Positions 1-7,256 of a stretch of DNA of 64,000 bases are shown piece by piece. The position numbers and the translations under genes were made by a program. Below the pieces are notes generated by a model. It saw only the letters and a list, made by a program, of their open reading frames with translations, did no database searches and had not been told where the DNA came from. The stretch's first letter is position 1. The number at the start of each line of letters is the position of its first letter. Origin of the DNA: JANQMY01 sp965227095 (GTDB lineage: Bacteria; Pseudomonadota; Alphaproteobacteria; JANQMY01); the NCBI GenBank assembly GCA_965227095.1, contig CBDDFL010000001.1, positions 2,294,001 to 2,358,000 on the forward strand. Reading direction: 5' to 3'.

Positions 1-170
1 TCATCGGGAATGCCCGCGGCATCCGAGGACCGTTCGCCCGGACGGCGCACGACAGTCACCTGCGGTGCCTCGTCCGAAACAGCCACAATGGCAGCATTCA
101 ACCCAATGGTAACAATGGTTGAATGGTCGTCATTTGACGCGGTGTGCAATTGGTCAGCCAGGTCGGCCAA
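1..170 (-). CDS. Nudix/NAD-regulator-type protein, N-terminal fragment (runs off left edge)
   Basis: The minus strand reads in frame off the left edge and gives a short peptide containing IGLNAAIVAVSDEAPQV followed by VVRR. This matches the first beta strands of the Nudix-like domain at the N terminus of alphaproteobacterial NAD-regulator/NrtR-type proteins (family knowledge). A TTG at 170-168 is a plausible start, with GAGGG four bases upstream; the frame stays open further upstream into the phosphatase gene, so the start is not certain. The catalytic Nudix box and any DNA-binding domain would lie outside the window, so enzyme and repressor roles cannot be separated. It lies just downstream of the phosphatase gene on the same strand. 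Confidence 0.55.
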   Translation of the reverse strand, partial: MADLADQLHTASNDDHSTIVTIGLNAAIVAVSDEAPQVTVVRRPGERSSDAAGIPD

Positions 171-202
171 GATGCCCTCGATAGATTCGTGTGTCGTTCT
201 GT

Positions 203-721
203 CTATGCCAGATCCGGAAAAATGGGAACGGAGAACGTTTGGCCTTCCCAGGACATTTCGCCGGGTCCCATGTCTTCCACGGCCTGTACCAAGCGGCCAC
301 CGCGGCCCATTAAATCGTCCGCATGTTTGATCAGCAGCCGGTTCGGGTGGGCGTGGGGGGCTGCGTCTCGCAGCATTTGGGCGAGCGCGAACTCGCTGGC
401 TTCCGCGTTAAACTTGCACAAGGTGATGAGGGCCGTGGCGGTCGACCGGCTAATGCCGGCCCAGCAATGGATCAAAATCGGGTCGTCCGGCGTCCAGCTA
501 TCGATGAAGCTTAGAATGGTCTCCACATGCGCGCGACCGGGAGGGACCAGTGTCTCATCATGGTGGGCGATATCGTTGACGGACACCTGCAGATGATTGT
601 CGCGGGCAATGCCCACGGGCGTTTCAATCATCGATTCCGGATCCAGCAGACTGATCATATGGGAGGGGCCGGACGTATCGATCACGTCATCGACGGCACT
701 CAATGGGCACACATAGATCAT
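203..721 (-). CDS. protein tyrosine / dual-specificity phosphatase-like protein
   Basis: A 172-residue soluble protein with the Cys-phosphatase P-loop HCWAGISRS (nucleophile Cys86, phosphate-binding Arg92). This is the hallmark of tyrosine and dual-specificity phosphatases, which form a phosphocysteine intermediate. An Asp that could act as general acid lies in the HHDE stretch near residues 53-56. No signal peptide or membrane segment is seen, so it should be cytoplasmic. An AGAGGG ribosome site precedes the ATG. The Nudix-type fragment follows on the same strand and the two may be co-transcribed. The substrate (phosphoprotein, nucleotide or phosphoinositide-like) cannot be read from the sequence. 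Confidence 0.85.
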   Translation of the reverse strand: MIYVCPLSAVDDVIDTSGPSHMISLLDPESMIETPVGIARDNHLQVSVNDIAHHDETLVPPGRAHVETILSFIDSWTPDDPILIHCWAGISRSTATALITLCKFNAEASEFALAQMLRDAAPHAHPNRLLIKHADDLMGRGGRLVQAVEDMGPGEMSWEGQTFSVPIFPDLA

Positions 722-847
722 GGCAATTTCCCTCTCTATTCAGTTGCTGACTGTTCTCATTATACGTCCGAGAAGAGCTAACCGATTCCTATTGCACCGG
801 TATTACGGTGATTACGCTGTCCAATGGATTCAAGGTAAGTCTGTAAG

Positions 848-1435
848 TTATTTGGACAACATCTTGAATTTTTTCAAGAAATCAGATTGGGCCTTGGGTG
901 TGGGGACAGGTTTGAGGACCAGACCGTCTGCGTATTTTGAGGCCACAAAGAACTTCTTGGCCTCTGCCGTTGTGAATCCCGCCAGCTGGGTCGCTTCCAG
1001 ATAGGCGGCGATCCCGTCGGCCCGTTTGATCAATTTGGTCACGTCTTCCGGTATTTTCGCAGGCAGGCCAAAGCGCACATGAATGGCGCTGAGTAACCGG
1101 TTCTCCAAGGCCTTGTAGCCGCCGCCGATGGAGGCTTTGAAGGGGCTGATCAAATCGCCGATCACATATTCCGGGGCGTCATGCAGCAGCGCCGCCAAGC
1201 GCCATTTAGTGGGCCAGGCCGGTTTCATGCGCCGGCAGATTTCTTCGACAAGTAGAGAATGTTGGGCGACCGAAAAGGCATGATCGCCGACGGTTTGGCC
1301 GTTCCAGCGGGCAACCCGCGCCAGCCCATGGGCGATATCTTCCATCTCTATGTCGAGGGGGGATGGGTCGAGCAGGTCCAGGCGGCGGCCGCTTAACATG
1401 CGCTGCCACGCCCGAGCAGGCGGCTGCTTGGTCAT
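848..1435 (-). CDS. HD-domain phosphohydrolase, YfbR (5'-deoxynucleotidase)-like
   Basis: A 195-residue HD-superfamily protein. Visible metal/catalytic residues are His52 and His59 in the first helices, His85-Asp86 in ALLHDAPE and Asp140 in KRADG. The stretch HDAPEYVIGDLISPFK closely follows the YfbR pattern HDASE..GDLPTP.K, so dephosphorylation of nucleoside 5'-monophosphates is the best guess. No membrane segment or signal is seen. It ends 126 bases before the phosphatase gene and starts 58 bases after the KAS III gene on the same strand. The ribosome site is weak. HD proteins vary widely in substrate, so the fold is certain and the activity is inferred. Confidence 0.85.
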   Translation of the reverse strand: MTKQPPARAWQRMLSGRRLDLLDPSPLDIEMEDIAHGLARVARWNGQTVGDHAFSVAQHSLLVEEICRRMKPAWPTKWRLAALLHDAPEYVIGDLISPFKASIGGGYKALENRLLSAIHVRFGLPAKIPEDVTKLIKRADGIAAYLEATQLAGFTTAEAKKFFVASKYADGLVLKPVPTPKAQSDFLKKFKMLSK

Positions 1436-1493
1436 AACGAAAGATCCGAAATCGATTCAGTCAGGCAAAAAGAACGCTTTAATTTCAAAAGCT

Positions 1494-2615
1494 TTAGGAG
1501 ATTTTCTCAACCACCACCGTGCCGGCGGAATAGCCCGCCCCGAAGGAACAGATCAGCCCCAAATCTCCAACGGCCAGGTCCGATTTATATTTGTGGAAGG
1601 CAATGATGGATCCAGCGGAGCTGGTGTTGGCGTATTCGTCTAGGATGACTGGGGCATCTTTCGGGTCCGGGTCGTGGCCAAGCACCTTGCGGCTGATAAA
1701 GTCGTTCATGTTTTTATTGGCCTGGTGCAGCCACATGCGTTTCAATTCCGGCGCCTCTTTGCCCAGATCCTTGAGGTGATCGATGATCATTTCGGACACC
1801 ATGGGCACCACTTCCTTGAACACCTTGCGGCCTTCCTGGACGAACAATTTGTCTTTTTCGCCCGCGGTTTCCGGTGCCGTGCGGTTCAAGAAGCCAAAAT
1901 TGTTGCGGATGTTATTCGAGAAGGTCGTCTTCAAGCGCGTGCCTAAGATCCGGAAGCTATCCTTTGATTTTGCGTGTTCTTCCGGTTCCAAGACAACGGC
2001 GGTTGCCACATCGCCAAAGATGAAATGGCTGTCCCGGTCGCGGAAGTTGAGATGGCCGGTGCAGATTTCCGGATTGACCACCAGGATCGACCGGGCATTG
2101 CCCGCTTTGATCATGTCGGCGGCGGCTTGGATGCCGAACGTTGCCGACGAACACGCCACATTCATGTCGAAGCCGAAGCCATCAATGCCCAGCGCGTCTT
2201 GGATTTCGATGGCAATGGCCGGGTAGGCGCGTTGCAGATTTGAACAGGCCACAAGAACGGCGTCGATGTCGTCAGCGGTCTTGTCAGCGGCCTTCATGGC
2301 CTCGCGCGCCGCCAGTACGCCCATTTCGGCCAGGATCGAGAGCTCTTCGTTTGGCCGCTCCGGAAAGCGCGGGCACATGGTGTCCGGATCCAGCGTGTGT
2401 TCTTTCTCGACCACGTAGCGGGCTTTGATGCCGCTTGCCTTTTCGATGAATTCGACGCTCGATTCCTGCAGCGCTTCCACGTTGCCGCGCTCAATGGCGT
2501 CTTTGTTTTCTGCGTTGAATTTCTGCACATAGGCATTGAACGAGGCCACAAGCTCTTCGTTCGAAATTGAGTTGGCCGGGGTATAAAGCCCGGTGCCGCT
2601 GATGGCGATGCCCAT
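1494..2615 (-). CDS. beta-ketoacyl-ACP synthase III (KAS III, FabH2-type)
   Basis: A 373-residue thiolase-fold enzyme with the full KAS III triad: Cys near residue 154 in NVACSSATFG, His near 296 in LHQANKNMND and Asn near 328 in EYANTSSAG. It condenses an acyl-CoA with malonyl-ACP. At 373 residues it is longer than typical FabH (about 320), with an insert near residues 27-60 (AENKDAIERGNVEALQES). This resembles the Pseudomonas PA3286-type synthase that takes medium-chain acyl-CoA from beta-oxidation back into fatty acid synthesis (family knowledge; assignment inferred). GGTGGAG sits seven bases before the ATG. It stands alone, not next to plsX or acpP, which also argues against the primary fabH. 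Confidence 0.88.
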   Translation of the reverse strand: MGIAISGTGLYTPANSISNEELVASFNAYVQKFNAENKDAIERGNVEALQESSVEFIEKASGIKARYVVEKEHTLDPDTMCPRFPERPNEELSILAEMGVLAAREAMKAADKTADDIDAVLVACSNLQRAYPAIAIEIQDALGIDGFGFDMNVACSSATFGIQAAADMIKAGNARSILVVNPEICTGHLNFRDRDSHFIFGDVATAVVLEPEEHAKSKDSFRILGTRLKTTFSNNIRNNFGFLNRTAPETAGEKDKLFVQEGRKVFKEVVPMVSEMIIDHLKDLGKEAPELKRMWLHQANKNMNDFISRKVLGHDPDPKDAPVILDEYANTSSAGSIIAFHKYKSDLAVGDLGLICSFGAGYSAGTVVVEKIS

Positions 2616-2769
2616 CCTGATACTCCACCCTGAATTCGGTTCGGCTAAGATTCTGTTGGGAACAAATTAGTTCAGAATTTGCCCAATTTCCAAGCAACAA
2701 CGGTTTCCATCTGTAATATCTAGGAATGCCGCAGGGGCCGCCAAGGGATTTGGTGGGCTTTCTGGGGGC

Positions 2770-3369
2770 CTACGGGCGGCGCTTTTTCGCCAATTTTTGG
2801 CATTCCTCGTACCGAAAGCAGGTCACCATGTGGTCGTTCACCATGCCCACAGCCTGCATAAAGGCATAGGTGATGGTGGGGCCGCAGAACTTGAACCCCC
2901 GCGCTTTCAAGGCCTTGGACATCGCCGTGCTTTTATCCGTGGATGCCGGAACCTCGTCCATGGTCCTGAACTGGTTGACGATCGGTTGGCCATCGACGAA
3001 ATCCCACAGGAAATCGGAAAATCCGTTCTCGTTTTCCATGATCTCCACATAGGCGCGGGCATTGCCGATGGTGGCTTCAATCTTGCCGCGGTGGCGGATG
3101 ATGCCCGCATCTTTCAGCAGCTTTTCCACCTTTGCGGGCCGATAGCGCGCAATCTTTTCAGGCGCGAATTCATCAAACGCAGCCCGAAAATTATCCCGCT
3201 TGCGCAAAATCGTGAGCCAGGACAGACCAGCTTGGAAGCCATCAAGCGTAAGCTTCTCGAACAAGGCCCGGTCATCCCATTCGGGCACGCCCCATTCGTC
3301 ATCGTGATAGGCAATGTAGTCGGCGTGTTCCGTGCCCGGCCAGGAACATCGGGTTTTCTGTTTGGCCAT
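2770..3369 (-). CDS. tag: DNA-3-methyladenine glycosylase I
   Basis: A 199-residue TAG-family base-excision enzyme that removes 3-methyladenine from DNA. The N-terminal CSWPG and the C-terminal HMVTC carry the Cys/His zinc-snap ligands of the family. YHDDEWG near residue 20 and GFQAGLSWLTIL near 45-55 form the base-binding pocket. Length equals that of E. coli Tag (about 187) plus a short basic tail. Its start lies six bases after the ygfZ stop on the same strand with no clear ribosome site of its own, so it is probably co-transcribed and translationally linked to ygfZ. Confidence 0.95.
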   Translation of the reverse strand: MAKQKTRCSWPGTEHADYIAYHDDEWGVPEWDDRALFEKLTLDGFQAGLSWLTILRKRDNFRAAFDEFAPEKIARYRPAKVEKLLKDAGIIRHRGKIEATIGNARAYVEIMENENGFSDFLWDFVDGQPIVNQFRTMDEVPASTDKSTAMSKALKARGFKFCGPTITYAFMQAVGMVNDHMVTCFRYEECQKLAKKRRP

Positions 3370-3375
3370 GGGCGA

Positions 3376-4275
3376 CTACACAATCTCGAGCCAGGGGGGA
3401 TTTGTCGGGGTCACCGCCAAATCGCCTACCTGCGGGGCATCGCCCGACGCTTGGGCGTCTTCCAATCGATCGAGACGCAACAGCGCCAAGGCGGCGGTAC
3501 CGCTGGTGGCGCACAGATCCCCAATCGTCCGGTCGCCAGCGGAAACAGATGCCTCACCATCGGGCAGGGGGCTGTCGCTGGACAGCGGTACGATGCGTTT
3601 GCGCAAGGTGGTTTTGTGTTTCATGCGGGCGGTCACTTCCTGGCCCACATAACAGCCCTTTTTGAAATCGACACCGTTGAGCTCCGCCATATTGGCTTCC
3701 AGGGCGAACATGTTTTCGGTTCCCAGTTCGCGCGTTCCTTCGGCCACGCCAAGGCCAATGCGGTGGGCTTTGTAGGCTTCGGGCGCGGCATCGGACGTTT
3801 CGGCGCCGACCGACGCAAGCGCTGCGTCAACATCACTCGCGATGATGCGGGCGCCCAATTCCGCATGGCGGGGATCGACGAACAGGGTCGCCGTTCCGTT
3901 TTGCACGGTGTTACCGGCGGTTCCGGTAAGACCGGCACAGGTGGCGGCCCCCGCGCCGAACAGCACGGCCACATTTTCATCCCCCAGCGCTTCAATCGTC
4001 ACATCCGCGCGCAGCTTGTACATGGTCAACCGCTTCACAAGCGCAGGCGCGATTTGCGCATCGCAATCCAACAGGAAGGCGTCTCCACGCTCCGCCAGAA
4101 AGAAATCCGCGATGATTTTGCCCTGCGGTGTCAGGAGCGCCGCGTAGATCGCATTGTCCGCGCTAAGCTTTTCCATGTCATTGGTGATGAGGCCTTGTAG
4201 AAAATCGCGTTTCTCGGGGCCGCCGATTTTAAGGACGGCGCGGTCCGGAAGTTTGGCAAAATGGATGTTGGTCAT
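3376..4275 (-). CDS. ygfZ: folate-binding Fe-S cluster assembly protein YgfZ
   Basis: A 299-residue GcvT-fold protein with the diagnostic KGCYVGQE motif (residues about 207-214), whose Cys is conserved throughout YgfZ/IBA57 proteins. The family binds tetrahydrofolate and supports maturation or repair of certain Fe-S enzymes such as MiaB and radical-SAM proteins. It is not an aminomethyltransferase: it is shorter than GcvT. Cytoplasmic. It heads a two-gene minus-strand unit with tag. Divergent from the glycosyltransferase gene, with an 80-base spacer that must hold both promoters. Confidence 0.93.
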   Translation of the reverse strand: MTNIHFAKLPDRAVLKIGGPEKRDFLQGLITNDMEKLSADNAIYAALLTPQGKIIADFFLAERGDAFLLDCDAQIAPALVKRLTMYKLRADVTIEALGDENVAVLFGAGAATCAGLTGTAGNTVQNGTATLFVDPRHAELGARIIASDVDAALASVGAETSDAAPEAYKAHRIGLGVAEGTRELGTENMFALEANMAELNGVDFKKGCYVGQEVTARMKHKTTLRKRIVPLSSDSPLPDGEASVSAGDRTIGDLCATSGTAALALLRLDRLEDAQASGDAPQVGDLAVTPTNPPWLEIV

Positions 4276-4367
4276 CGGGTCCCTGTACCAGGTGGGAGGT
4301 TCACAAAGCCGCCTGGGCTTTCTATAAGCCCCTATTGGTGCGGTCTCTTTAACGGTTGGACGACTAT

Positions 4368-5333
4368 TTGCGCATTCTTTTCATCACTTCAACCCGAATC
4401 GGCGACGCCGTGTTGTCCACAGGTGTCTTGGCGCATCTGATCGACCGGCACCCCGGTGCCAAAATCACCGTGGCCTGCGGTCCCGTGGTGGCGCCCTTGT
4501 TTGAAGCGATGCCCGAGGTGGCAGAAGTCATCGCTCTTAAAAAACAAAAAATGGCCGGCCATTGGGTGCAGCTCTGGCGCCGGACGGTGGGGCGGTACTG
4601 GACCATCGTGGTGGATCTGCGTGGCTCCGGCCTCAACTGGTTCCTGCTGGCTGGACGCCGGTTTGTCACCGGGCGGTCCAAAGGCACGGTCCACAAAGTG
4701 GTGACCTTGTCCAATGCTTTAAACGTTGATCCGCCTGCCAGCCCGCGCATTCGCCTGCATGACTTCTATAGGGCCAAGGCCGATGCCATTCTCAAAACGG
4801 ACGGCCCCTTTCTTGCCATCTGTCCCACCGCTAATTGGATCGGCAAACGATGGCCCGCGGACCGCTTTGTCGATCTTGTCCGCAAACTGACGACTGCGGG
4901 TGGCCTGTTTGAGACGTCGACTATTGTGGTGTTCGGCGGCCCGGGCGAGGAAGACATGGCGGCAGAGGTTTTGGACGGCCTTGAGGATAAATCGCCCCTC
5001 AACTTGGTCGGCAAGTTGGATTTGCCAACGGCTTATGCCTGTCTGGCCCGCTGCCAATTCTTCATTGGCAATGATTCCGGGTTGATGCACTTATCCGCTG
5101 CCGCCGGCGTGCCCACATTGGGTGTGTTCGGCCCCAGCCCCGATAATCTCTACGCGCCGTGGGGGGAAGATTGTATGGTGGTGCGCAATGAAACCTATGA
5201 CGCGATCGTCAATAATCCCGAATTCGACCATCGCAAGCCGGTAAGCTATATGGGCAGTCTGACGGTCGGCCAGGTGCAGGCGGCCACCGAAGACCTGTTC
5301 CAAAAGGTGCAGCAAAAGAAAGAAACGACATGA
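4368..5333 (+). CDS. glycosyltransferase family 9 (heptosyltransferase-like)
   Basis: About 321 residues, GT-B fold, family 9, related to ADP-heptose:LPS heptosyltransferases. RILFITSTRIGDAVLSTGVL at the N terminus is the classic GT9 opening, and GNDSGLMHLSAAAGVP near residue 240 is the nucleotide-sugar-binding signature. I place the start at the TTG at 4368 because the family begins at MRILFI; another TTG lies at 4356, and there is no ATG nearby. The product probably extends the lipopolysaccharide core at the inner membrane. Its stop overlaps the next start as ATGA, so translation of the two is coupled. The link to a dihydroorotase-like gene is unexplained. Confidence 0.88.
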   Translation: MRILFITSTRIGDAVLSTGVLAHLIDRHPGAKITVACGPVVAPLFEAMPEVAEVIALKKQKMAGHWVQLWRRTVGRYWTIVVDLRGSGLNWFLLAGRRFVTGRSKGTVHKVVTLSNALNVDPPASPRIRLHDFYRAKADAILKTDGPFLAICPTANWIGKRWPADRFVDLVRKLTTAGGLFETSTIVVFGGPGEEDMAAEVLDGLEDKSPLNLVGKLDLPTAYACLARCQFFIGNDSGLMHLSAAAGVPTLGVFGPSPDNLYAPWGEDCMVVRNETYDAIVNNPEFDHRKPVSYMGSLTVGQVQAATEDLFQKVQQKKETT

Positions 5334-6670
5334 CAGACACCTATGATCTCATTCTCCAGGGCGGCACCGTCGTGAACCAGGATGGGGTGCACCGCGCCGA
5401 TGTGGGTGTCAAAGACGGCAAGACAGCCTTTATCGGAAAGCTGGAGGCAGCCCAGGGCGGCGAGGTGATCGATTGTTCCGGTCTGCACATTCTGCCGGGG
5501 GTGATCGACAGCCAAGTGCATATGCGCGAACCCGGCATGGAAGAAAAAGAAGATTTGGAAGCGGGCGGCCGCGCGGCGGTGCTGGGTGGCGTGACGGCGG
5601 TCTTCGAAATGCCGAACACAAAACCGAACACCACCACGTCAGACGCCTTGGCGGATAAAGTGCGCCGCGGCACGGACCGTATGTTTTGCGATTTCGCATT
5701 CTATGTGGGTGGCACCGCCGAAAATGCGGAGACCTTGCCGGAACTTGAGAACGAGCCCGGCTGTTGCGGTGTGAAAGTGTTTATGGGGTCATCCACCGGC
5801 ACGCTGCTGGTGGCCGACGATGGCGGCGTCCGCCATGTGTTGCAGCATGGGCGCCGGCGCGTGGCCTTCCATTCGGAAGACGAATTCCGTCTTCGGGAAC
5901 GGCGCGAGCTTGCGGTCTTCGGCGATGTCAAAACCCATCCGGTGTGGCGCGATGTCGAAGCCGCTGTCATGTGCACGAAGCGCTTGCTCAGCCTCGCGCA
6001 AGAAGTGGGGCGCCGCATTCATGTGCTGCACATCTCCACGGCGGAAGAACTGCCCATCTTGGCGCAGCACAAAGATGTGGCCACGGTGGAAGCCACCCCT
6101 CAGCACCTCACTCTCGCGGCGCCGGACTGCTATGACGAGCTTGGCACCTTCGCGCAAATGAACCCGCCCATCCGCGAAGCGCGTCATCGCGAAGGATTGT
6201 GGAATGCGGTCGCCCAAGGGATTGTGGATGTGGTGGCAACGGATCATGCGCCCCATCTGAAACACGAAAAAGAACAGGCCTATCCCAAATCACCGTCGGG
6301 CATGCCCGGCGTGCAGACCTTCGTACCGATCATGCTGGACCACATCAATGCAGGGCGTTTAACGCTCGAGCGCTTTGTGGACCTTGCCTGTCACGGCCCC
6401 CAGCGCGTGTTCGGTGTTGCGGGGAAGGGCCGCCTCGCGGTGGGGTATGACGCGGATTACACCGTGGTGGACATGAAAAAGAAGACCGTCATCCAGAATG
6501 AATGGATCGCGTCCAAATGTGGCTGGACGCCCTATGCGGGCAAGCAAGTCACCGGATGGCCGAAAGGCACGATCATCCGGGGGCGGAAGGTGATGTGGGA
6601 AGACGAAATTCTCGGGGCCGCCGGCGGCCGTGCCGTGCGCTTCCAGGAAACGCTGGGGCGCAACAGCTGA
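5330..6670 (+). CDS. dihydroorotase-family amidohydrolase, with Gln in the HxH motif
   Basis: A 446-residue class I dihydroorotase-like protein (COG0044). The metal-centre region reads D60-S-Q-V-H64-M-R-E-P-G, so the first His of the usual HxH is Gln62. Other ligands are present: Lys149 (carboxylation site, GVKVFMG), His181 (FHSEDE), His234 (LHIST) and Asp305 (ATDHAPH). NTKPNTTT is also as in dihydroorotases. The family cyclises carbamoyl-aspartate to dihydroorotate in pyrimidine synthesis. The Gln form recurs, as far as I recall, in a subgroup of alphaproteobacterial homologues, so either it works with an altered metal site or it has another amide substrate. ATGA overlap couples it to the upstream glycosyltransferase. 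Confidence 0.85.
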   Translation: MTDTYDLILQGGTVVNQDGVHRADVGVKDGKTAFIGKLEAAQGGEVIDCSGLHILPGVIDSQVHMREPGMEEKEDLEAGGRAAVLGGVTAVFEMPNTKPNTTTSDALADKVRRGTDRMFCDFAFYVGGTAENAETLPELENEPGCCGVKVFMGSSTGTLLVADDGGVRHVLQHGRRRVAFHSEDEFRLRERRELAVFGDVKTHPVWRDVEAAVMCTKRLLSLAQEVGRRIHVLHISTAEELPILAQHKDVATVEATPQHLTLAAPDCYDELGTFAQMNPPIREARHREGLWNAVAQGIVDVVATDHAPHLKHEKEQAYPKSPSGMPGVQTFVPIMLDHINAGRLTLERFVDLACHGPQRVFGVAGKGRLAVGYDADYTVVDMKKKTVIQNEWIASKCGWTPYAGKQVTGWPKGTIIRGRKVMWEDEILGAAGGRAVRFQETLGRNS

Positions 6671-6675
6671 TTTTG

Positions 6676-6724
6676 TGGATTACGCGGACTCGCAATCTTA
6701 CAGATTGCTCCCCGGGTAATGACG
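6676..6724 (+). repeat. two-tier hairpin repeat, copy A
   Basis: A 49-base element that starts TGGATTACGCGG and ends CCGGGTAATGACG. Outer arms (ATTAC-CGG / CCGGGTAAT) enclose an inner stem (CAATCTTA...AGATTG), so it can fold as a hairpin on a hairpin. It starts just after the dihydroorotase stop and is nearly identical to copy C at 7132-7181. Confidence 0.8.
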
Positions 6725-6752
6725 AAGATGGAATGGTCGGGTAGCATTATGG

Positions 6753-6801
6753 CGTCATTACCCGGTAAGCAGGCCGAAGGGCTGCGCATCCGGGTAATCC
6801 A
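6753..6801 (-). repeat. two-tier hairpin repeat, copy B (inverted)
   Basis: The same 49-base class in the opposite orientation: on the minus strand it begins TGGATTACCCGG and ends CCGGGTAATGACG, while the inner stem sequence differs (GCAGCCCTTCGGCCTGC). Outer arms are conserved and the inner arms vary while keeping pairing, which suggests that structure is what is maintained. Confidence 0.8.
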
Positions 6802-6828
6802 TGGAAACAGAATGCGGATTTTCCGATA

Positions 6829-7113
6829 TCACCACAACGTATCGTACAGATCCGTCCAATTTGAATTGTCTTTCTCGATCAGTCTGATCTTCATAGCGCG
6901 GGACCATTTCTTCATCCGCTTTTCCCGGTGGATGGCGTGTTCGATTTCCTCATGAACTTCGTAGTAAACGAGGGTCTTTATGCCGTAACGTTTTGTGAAC
7001 CCCGGCACGACACTTTCTTTGTGTTCCCATACACGTTTAATGAGATTGCTTGTCACGCCAACATAGAGTGTCCCGTGATATTTATTGGCGAGAATGTAAA
7101 CGTACGAGGCCAT
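6829..7113 (-). CDS. single-domain GIY-YIG nuclease-like protein
   Basis: A 94-residue protein made of little but a GIY-YIG domain: YVYILANKYHGTLYVGVTSNL (here the second motif is YVG), the Arg in LIKRVWEH, and the usual HREKRMKKWSR stretch with the catalytic Glu. The family is widespread as small COG2827-type ORFs related to structure-specific and homing endonuclease domains; a function is rarely known. I chose the ATG at 7113 because it gives the canonical MASYVYILAN start; longer frames run through a repeat. It is enclosed by hairpin repeats: copies A and B lie downstream and copy C is 18 bases upstream of its start codon. Convergent with the dihydroorotase gene. Confidence 0.85.
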   Translation of the reverse strand: MASYVYILANKYHGTLYVGVTSNLIKRVWEHKESVVPGFTKRYGIKTLVYYEVHEEIEHAIHREKRMKKWSRAMKIRLIEKDNSNWTDLYDTLW

Positions 7114-7131
7114 AATCCAAGGAGCGTCCCA

Positions 7132-7181
7132 TGGATTACCCGGACTCACAATCCTAACGGATTGCTCCCCGGGTAATGACG
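7132..7181 (+). repeat. two-tier hairpin repeat, copy C
   Basis: A 50-base element with outer arms ATTACCCGG / CCGGGTAAT and inner arms CAATCC / GGATTG around TAAC. It matches copy A over its full length with a few changes. It lies directly upstream of the GIY-YIG start codon. A degenerate further copy (CATTGCCCGG...CCGGGCAGT) is visible at about 7214-7243, next to the molybdoenzyme stop codon. Confidence 0.8.
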
Positions 7182-7256
7182 ATTTGGTGGGAAGCGGGCG
7201 TCCAAAATACAGTGTCATTGCCCGGCGACGTCCGGGCAGTCGATTGCACCTGAAAC

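Noticed and set aside
2797..4200. Open frame of 467 codons on the plus strand, antisense to tag and ygfZ
   Set aside because: Both minus-strand genes show full family motifs; the plus frame has low-complexity Gly/His/Arg-rich sequence, no family and no ribosome site.
6676..7181. CRISPR-like array from the repeated ~50-base elements
   Set aside because: Copies are in both orientations with unequal spacing, contain internal hairpins, and no cas gene is present.
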